8,754 nt of DNA from Gemmatimonadota bacterium (GTDB lineage: Bacteria; Gemmatimonadota; Gemmatimonadetes; Longimicrobiales; Gaopeijiaceae), in assembly GCA_030550695.1 (NCBI GenBank), contig JAUQOX010000111.1, positions 1-8,754 on the forward strand, in the 5' to 3' direction. Each line of letters begins with the position of its first letter. The first letter of the stretch is position 1. The position numbers and the translations under genes were made by a program. Shown one piece after another: positions 5,246-8,754 of the stretch. The notes under the pieces are model-generated. The model saw only the letters and a program-made list of their open reading frames with translations. It was not told where the DNA came from and searched no databases.

Positions 5246-8241
5246 GGAGTCTTCTCCGGTTGAGGGGTGTACGGGCCGGCCGACGGGGCCTTGTCGGACC
5301 GCCGGCTTCTCCGCTCCTGCCGTCGCCTGGGGACCCTGCGGCCTCCCCCCGGCCGCACCGGCTCCGAGGCCGCTTGCAAGAGGGGCCGGAGGAACCTCCC
5401 GGTATGGGAGCCCTCCACCCGGGCCACCGCCTCCGGCGGGCCTTCGGCCACAATACGCCCCCCGCCCTCCCCGCCTTCAGGTCCCAGGTCCAGGATCCAG
5501 TCGGCCGTCTTGACCACATGGAGGTTGTGCTCGATCACCACCACGGTGTTCCCCCGGTCCACCAGGCGGTGGAGCACTCCCAGAAGCACGCGGACGTCCT
5601 CAAAGTGCAAGCCCGTGGTGGGTTCGTCCAGGATGTAGAGGGTCTTCCCCGTGGCGGTCTTGGACAACTCCGCCGCAAGCTTCACCCGCTGGGCCTCTCC
5701 GCCCGAAAGGGTGGTGGCCGACTGCCCCAGGTGGATGTAGCCCAGACCCACGTCCCGAAGGGTTTCCAGTTTGGCCCGGATCCGGGGCAAGGGGGCGAAG
5801 AACTCCAAGGCCTCGTCCACCGTCATGTCCAGCACGTCGGCGATGTTCTTACCCCGGTAATAGACGTCCAGGGTTTCCCGGTTGTAGCGCCGGCCGCGGC
5901 AGACGTCGCAAGGCACATAGACATCGGGGAGGAAGTGCATCTCGATCTTCACCAGACCGTCCCCCTGACAGGCCTCACAGCGCCCCCCCTTGACGTTGAA
6001 GGAGAACCGACCCGGGGCGTAGCCCCGCATCTGGGACTCGGGGAGGGAGGCGAAAAGGTCCCGGATGGGCCCGAAGAGACCCGTGTACGTGGCCGGATTG
6101 GAGCGGGGGGTGCGGCCGATGGGGGACTGATCCACCTCGATGACCTTATCCACATGTTCCAGCCCCTCGATGGCGTCGTGGCGGCCGGGGATAACCTTGG
6201 CCCGGTAGAAATGTCGGGCCAGGGCGTAGTAGAGGGTCTCGGTGATGAGGGTGGACTTCCCCGACCCGCTCACCCCCGTCACGGCCACGAAGAGCCCCAG
6301 GGGGATACGAACGTCCAGGTTCTTGAGGTTGTGCTGCCGGGCACCCCGGATGACCAGCCAACGGTTGGGGTCCGGCTGTCGCCGAACCGGAGGCACCGGG
6401 ATGGTCCGCTCTCCCCGGAGGTAGGCCCCCGTGAGGGAGGCCGGCTCGGCCAGGATGTCCTCGAGGGTCCCCTGGGCCACCACCCGCCCCCCCGCCCCCC
6501 CGGCGCCGGGGCCCAGGTCCACGATGTGATCGGCGGCCCGGATGGTGTCCTCGTCGTGTTCCACCACGATGACCGTGTTGCCCAGGTCCCGGAGCTGTTC
6601 GAGGGTATCCAGAAGGCGGTGGTTGTCCCGCTGGTGGAGACCCACAGAGGGCTCGTCCAGGATGTAGAGGACCCCCACCAGACGGCTTCCGATCTGGGTG
6701 GCCAGGCGGATCCGCTGGGCTTCGCCCCCGGAAAGGGAGTCGGCGGAGCGGCCCAGGGTCAGATAGTCCAACCCCACGTTCAGGAGAAACCCCAGGCGCT
6801 CCCGCACTTCCTTGAGGATGGGACCGGCGATCTCGGAGGGGAGGGGAGGACCGGGGGCCCGGTGCACGCCCGCCGGCGGAACCCGGCCATCCACAGGCAG
6901 CGAGTCCAGGAACTCCAACAGGCGGGGGATGGGAAGCTCCACCACCTCCCCCAGGGACTTGCCCCCCACGGTCACGGCCAGGGAAGCCGGCTGCAGGCGG
7001 CTGCCGCCGCAGGCCTTGCACGGCAAGGTGGCCAGATATTCCTCCAACTGGCTCCGGACGGCCTCGGACTTCGTTTCGCGGTAACGCCGCTCCACGCTCC
7101 GCACCACCCCCTCCCAATGGTCCTCGTAGTAGCCGTCGAAGCGGCGGGAGTGGTAGGGAAAGCGGATCTTCTTTTTCCCCGACCCGAAGAGGATGGCCTC
7201 CCGGGCCTGGGGCGGAAGCTCCCCCCAGGGCGTCTTGGGGTCGAAGCCGAAGGCTTGGGCCAGCCCCTGGACCACTGAGACCCGGAGATGGCCGGTGGGA
7301 ACCCCCCAAGGGAGGATGGCCCCGTCCAGGATGGAGAGGGAAGGATCGCCCACCACCAACTCCGGGTTCACCTCCTTGCGGGAGCCCAGCCCCCCACACT
7401 CCGGACAAGCCCCGTAGGGTGAGTTGAACGAGAACTGGCGGGGTTCCAGCTCGGGGAGGCTGATACCGCATCGGGGGCAGCCGTACCGTTCGCTAAAGAG
7501 ATGGCTCCGGGGACCCCCCGAGCGGTGTTCCAGGACCTCCACCACCCCACCGGCGGTGCGGAGGGCCGTCTCCACCGAATCGGCCAGGCGGTCGCGCTGG
7601 TCGTGCCGCACGGCCAGGCGGTCCACCACCACGGAGATGTCGTGGTTCTCGTAGCGGCTCAAGGTGGGCGGATCCGAGAGATCGTAGACCTCCCCGTCCA
7701 CCCTCACCCTCACGAACCCCTCCCTCCGGGCCCGCTCGAACAGCTCCCGGAATTCACCCTTCCGCCCCCGGACCAGGGGGGCCAGGATCTCCAGCCGGGT
7801 CCCCTCGCCCAGTTCCAGAAGCCGGGCCACCATCTGGGAGGAGGACTGCCGGAGCACCGGATCGCCGCACTCCGGGCAGTGGGGGATCCCCACCCGGGCC
7901 CACAAGAGCCGGAGGTAGTCGTAGACCTCCGTCACGGTGCCCACGGTGGAACGGGGGTTCCGGCTGACGGTTTTCTGTTCGATGGAGATGGCGGGGCTCA
8001 GGCCTTCGATGGCGTCCACGTCGGGCTTTTCCATGAGCCCGAGGAACTGCCGGGCGTAGGCCGAGAGCGACTCCACGTAACGCCGCTGCCCCTCGGCATA
8101 GAGGGTATCGAAGGCCAGGGAGGACTTGCCGGAGCCGGAGAGCCCCGTGATAACCACAAGCCGCTCCCGGGGAAGCTCCAGGGTCAGGTTCTGGAGGTTG
8201 TGCTCCCGGGCGCCGCGGATGACGAGGAAATCGCGAGGCAT
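5242..8241 (-). CDS. uvrA: Excinuclease ABC subunit A (UvrA)
   Basis: A 999-residue UvrA, the damage-sensing ATPase of nucleotide excision repair, which dimerises, loads UvrB on damaged DNA and leaves. Both ABC ATPase modules are complete: Walker A GLSGSGKS (33-40) and GVSGSGKS (656-663), signatures LSGGEAQ (503-509 and 845-851), and Walker B LYILDEP (525-531 and 868-874). The cysteine pairs expected for zinc modules are all present: CPEC 122-125, CPRC 255-258 with CPEC 279-282, CKAC 408-411, and CEAC 755-758 with CDVC 778-781. The usual UvrA end (HTGRFLRPLL) occurs near 946-955. About 44 extra residues follow, Arg-rich then Pro-rich, making it longer than the typical 940-960. Translation starts at ATG 8241, giving the normal MPRDFLVIRGAREHNL opening. 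No Shine-Dalgarno precedes it; a promoter sits directly upstream. No LexA-type operator was recognised. It heads the minus-strand operon and overlaps the next gene by 4 bp. Confidence 0.99.
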   Translation of the reverse strand: MPRDFLVIRGAREHNLQNLTLELPRERLVVITGLSGSGKSSLAFDTLYAEGQRRYVESLSAYARQFLGLMEKPDVDAIEGLSPAISIEQKTVSRNPRSTVGTVTEVYDYLRLLWARVGIPHCPECGDPVLRQSSSQMVARLLELGEGTRLEILAPLVRGRKGEFRELFERARREGFVRVRVDGEVYDLSDPPTLSRYENHDISVVVDRLAVRHDQRDRLADSVETALRTAGGVVEVLEHRSGGPRSHLFSERYGCPRCGISLPELEPRQFSFNSPYGACPECGGLGSRKEVNPELVVGDPSLSILDGAILPWGVPTGHLRVSVVQGLAQAFGFDPKTPWGELPPQAREAILFGSGKKKIRFPYHSRRFDGYYEDHWEGVVRSVERRYRETKSEAVRSQLEEYLATLPCKACGGSRLQPASLAVTVGGKSLGEVVELPIPRLLEFLDSLPVDGRVPPAGVHRAPGPPLPSEIAGPILKEVRERLGFLLNVGLDYLTLGRSADSLSGGEAQRIRLATQIGSRLVGVLYILDEPSVGLHQRDNHRLLDTLEQLRDLGNTVIVVEHDEDTIRAADHIVDLGPGAGGAGGRVVAQGTLEDILAEPASLTGAYLRGERTIPVPPVRRQPDPNRWLVIRGARQHNLKNLDVRIPLGLFVAVTGVSGSGKSTLITETLYYALARHFYRAKVIPGRHDAIEGLEHVDKVIEVDQSPIGRTPRSNPATYTGLFGPIRDLFASLPESQMRGYAPGRFSFNVKGGRCEACQGDGLVKIEMHFLPDVYVPCDVCRGRRYNRETLDVYYRGKNIADVLDMTVDEALEFFAPLPRIRAKLETLRDVGLGYIHLGQSATTLSGGEAQRVKLAAELSKTATGKTLYILDEPTTGLHFEDVRVLLGVLHRLVDRGNTVVVIEHNLHVVKTADWILDLGPEGGEGGGRIVAEGPPEAVARVEGSHTGRFLRPLLQAASEPVRPGGGRRVPRRRQERRSRRSDKAPSAGPYTPQPEKTP
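5251..5257 (-). promoter_or_regulatory. Shine-Dalgarno of the YbjN-like gene inside uvrA
   Basis: GGAGAAG on the minus strand is 5 nt before the ATG that overlaps the uvrA TGA. It lies within the final uvrA codons and supports the chosen start and coupled translation. Confidence 0.65.
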
Positions 8242-8249
8242 AGCCGGAT

Positions 8250-8278
8250 ATTCTATCGCGGCAGAGGAGGGGGTTCAA
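8250..8278 (-). promoter_or_regulatory. Sigma70-type promoter of uvrA, likely leaderless
   Basis: On the minus strand a -35 like TTGAAC (8278-8273) is separated by exactly 17 bp from a -10 like TAGAAT (8255-8250). These match the consensus at 4 of 6 and 5 of 6 positions. Only 8 nt separate the -10 from the uvrA ATG, so transcription should begin at or within a base or two of the start codon. The lack of a Shine-Dalgarno in this stretch fits a leaderless mRNA. Confidence 0.65.
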
Positions 8279-8313
8279 TCAGGCGTCCCTCGCGGCGCCC
8301 AAGAGCCACGAGT

Positions 8314-8389
8314 TCAAGGGCCCTCAGCGCTTCTTACGGAAAGGGAAGAAACCTGCTCTTGCCGGCTCCGGGTCGTAGAAGGCCCTTGA
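8314..8389. repeat. Inverted repeat upstream of the uvrA promoter
   Basis: TCAAGGGCCCTC (8314-8325) and GAAGGCCCTTGA (8378-8389) are inverted copies matching at 11 of 12 positions, separated by 52 bp. The spacer contains a further short pair, TTCTT/AAGAA, near 8331-8350. It could be the 3' structure of a transcript coming from the right, a protein-binding palindrome pair, or chance. No T-run follows either arm. Confidence 0.4.
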
Positions 8390-8754
8390 TGAAGGCGGGC
8401 CGGCTTCCTTGGACAAGTTTCCGCCCAACGGGATGGCAGCCGATTCTTTGGTTTCTAGGCCCCGGTTCCCTCTCCCCCCCCGAGCCTTCTGCTCGAGCGT
8501 TGCATCCAAAACCCAGACACCCGCGATCCTCCCCCCTAGGGCTCCCCTTCGTCGCTGCCAGTCACGCGTACCTTCCCTGGGAGGCGCGTCGTAGGTGGAT
8601 TCGACGGCCGGAGCCGGGTTTTGGGGGGGGATCGTTCTTGAGCCTGTTCGTACTCTGCCCCTCCTCTTCCTCGTTCTTCTCACCCATCGCCCCCCCGCCA
8701 GCAGAAGCGTCCTCGGTGCCGCTGCCACGCACGTGCCCGACAAGCTATGGGAGC

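Larger units (their letters stand above)
8242..8754. other. 513-bp stretch upstream of uvrA with no supported gene
   Basis: Apart from the uvrA promoter and an inverted repeat, I see no recognisable gene here. A 139-residue minus-strand frame (8324-8743) has no familiar motif, and a sampled stretch has clearly fewer G/C third positions (roughly two thirds) than the six real genes, so it is probably not coding. A 41-codon minus-strand frame (8562-8687, acidic start, Pro and Arg-rich end) has no good Shine-Dalgarno and is unproven. The plus strand is pyrimidine-rich, with runs of C8 (8474-8481), C7 near 8689 and G8 (8623-8630). No tRNA, tmRNA or other known RNA was recognised. Confidence 0.55.

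Noticed and set aside
5260..7278. 672-residue plus-strand frame opposite uvrA
   Set aside because: Antisense shadow of uvrA with repetitive Gly/His/Val/Pro composition and no domain.
8271..8280. GGGTTCAATC resembles a tRNA T-loop
   Set aside because: The flanks do not form a T-stem and no acceptor or anticodon arm is present; the bases are better explained as the uvrA -35 region.
8242..8300. SOS (LexA) operator for uvrA
   Set aside because: Neither the proteobacterial CTGT-N8-ACAG type nor the GAAC-N4-GTTC type is present near the promoter.
8597..8607. GGATTCGACGG resembles the conserved 5' part of tmRNA
   Set aside because: The preceding acceptor-stem sequence and following structure do not fit, no tag frame is visible, and the window ends too soon to contain the matching 3' half.
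8324..8743. 139-residue minus-strand frame upstream of uvrA
   Set aside because: No recognisable motif, no Shine-Dalgarno, and third-position G/C well below that of the neighbouring genes; kept only as part of the non-coding block.

Overview
The window is very GC-rich bacterial chromosome. Third codon positions are overwhelmingly G or C, so long antisense and off-frame ORFs appear everywhere and are ignored. Six protein genes are supported. I see no mobile element, CRISPR array, tRNA or rRNA. The gene content is housekeeping, DNA-repair and cell-envelope. It does not fix the phylum: a high-GC, possibly thermophilic bacterium (Acidobacteriota, Desulfobacterota-like or similar) is only a guess.

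Left arm, plus strand: a predicted lipoprotein of the DUF1343/NamZ family (exo-beta-N-acetylmuramidase) is followed after about 100 bp by a predicted lipoprotein zinc peptidase of family M14. The two probably act on peptidoglycan or its fragments outside the cytoplasm. They end at 3028 and meet the right arm tail to tail across a 90-bp gap that holds a strong imperfect GC hairpin, a candidate two-way terminator.

Right arm, minus strand: the tightly packed series uvrA, a YbjN-like small protein, pspA and a D-amino-acid aminotransferase (dat). uvrA and the YbjN-like gene overlap by 4 bp (ATGA). The next two junctions are 4 and 11 bp, and each Shine-Dalgarno lies in or across the end of the preceding gene. 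This looks like one translationally coupled operon joining excision repair (UvrA), membrane-stress maintenance (PspA) and D-amino-acid supply (Dat). Upstream of uvrA is a sigma70-like promoter whose -10 box lies only 8 nt before the ATG. No Shine-Dalgarno is visible there, so the transcript is predicted to be leaderless or nearly so.

The right edge (8242-8754) is about 510 bp with no convincing gene. It contains the uvrA promoter, an inverted repeat, and several long C and G homopolymers. No clearly undescribed system is present. The points most worth a second look are the uvrA-YbjN-PspA-Dat coupling, the leaderless uvrA promoter, and the basic C-terminal tail on UvrA.
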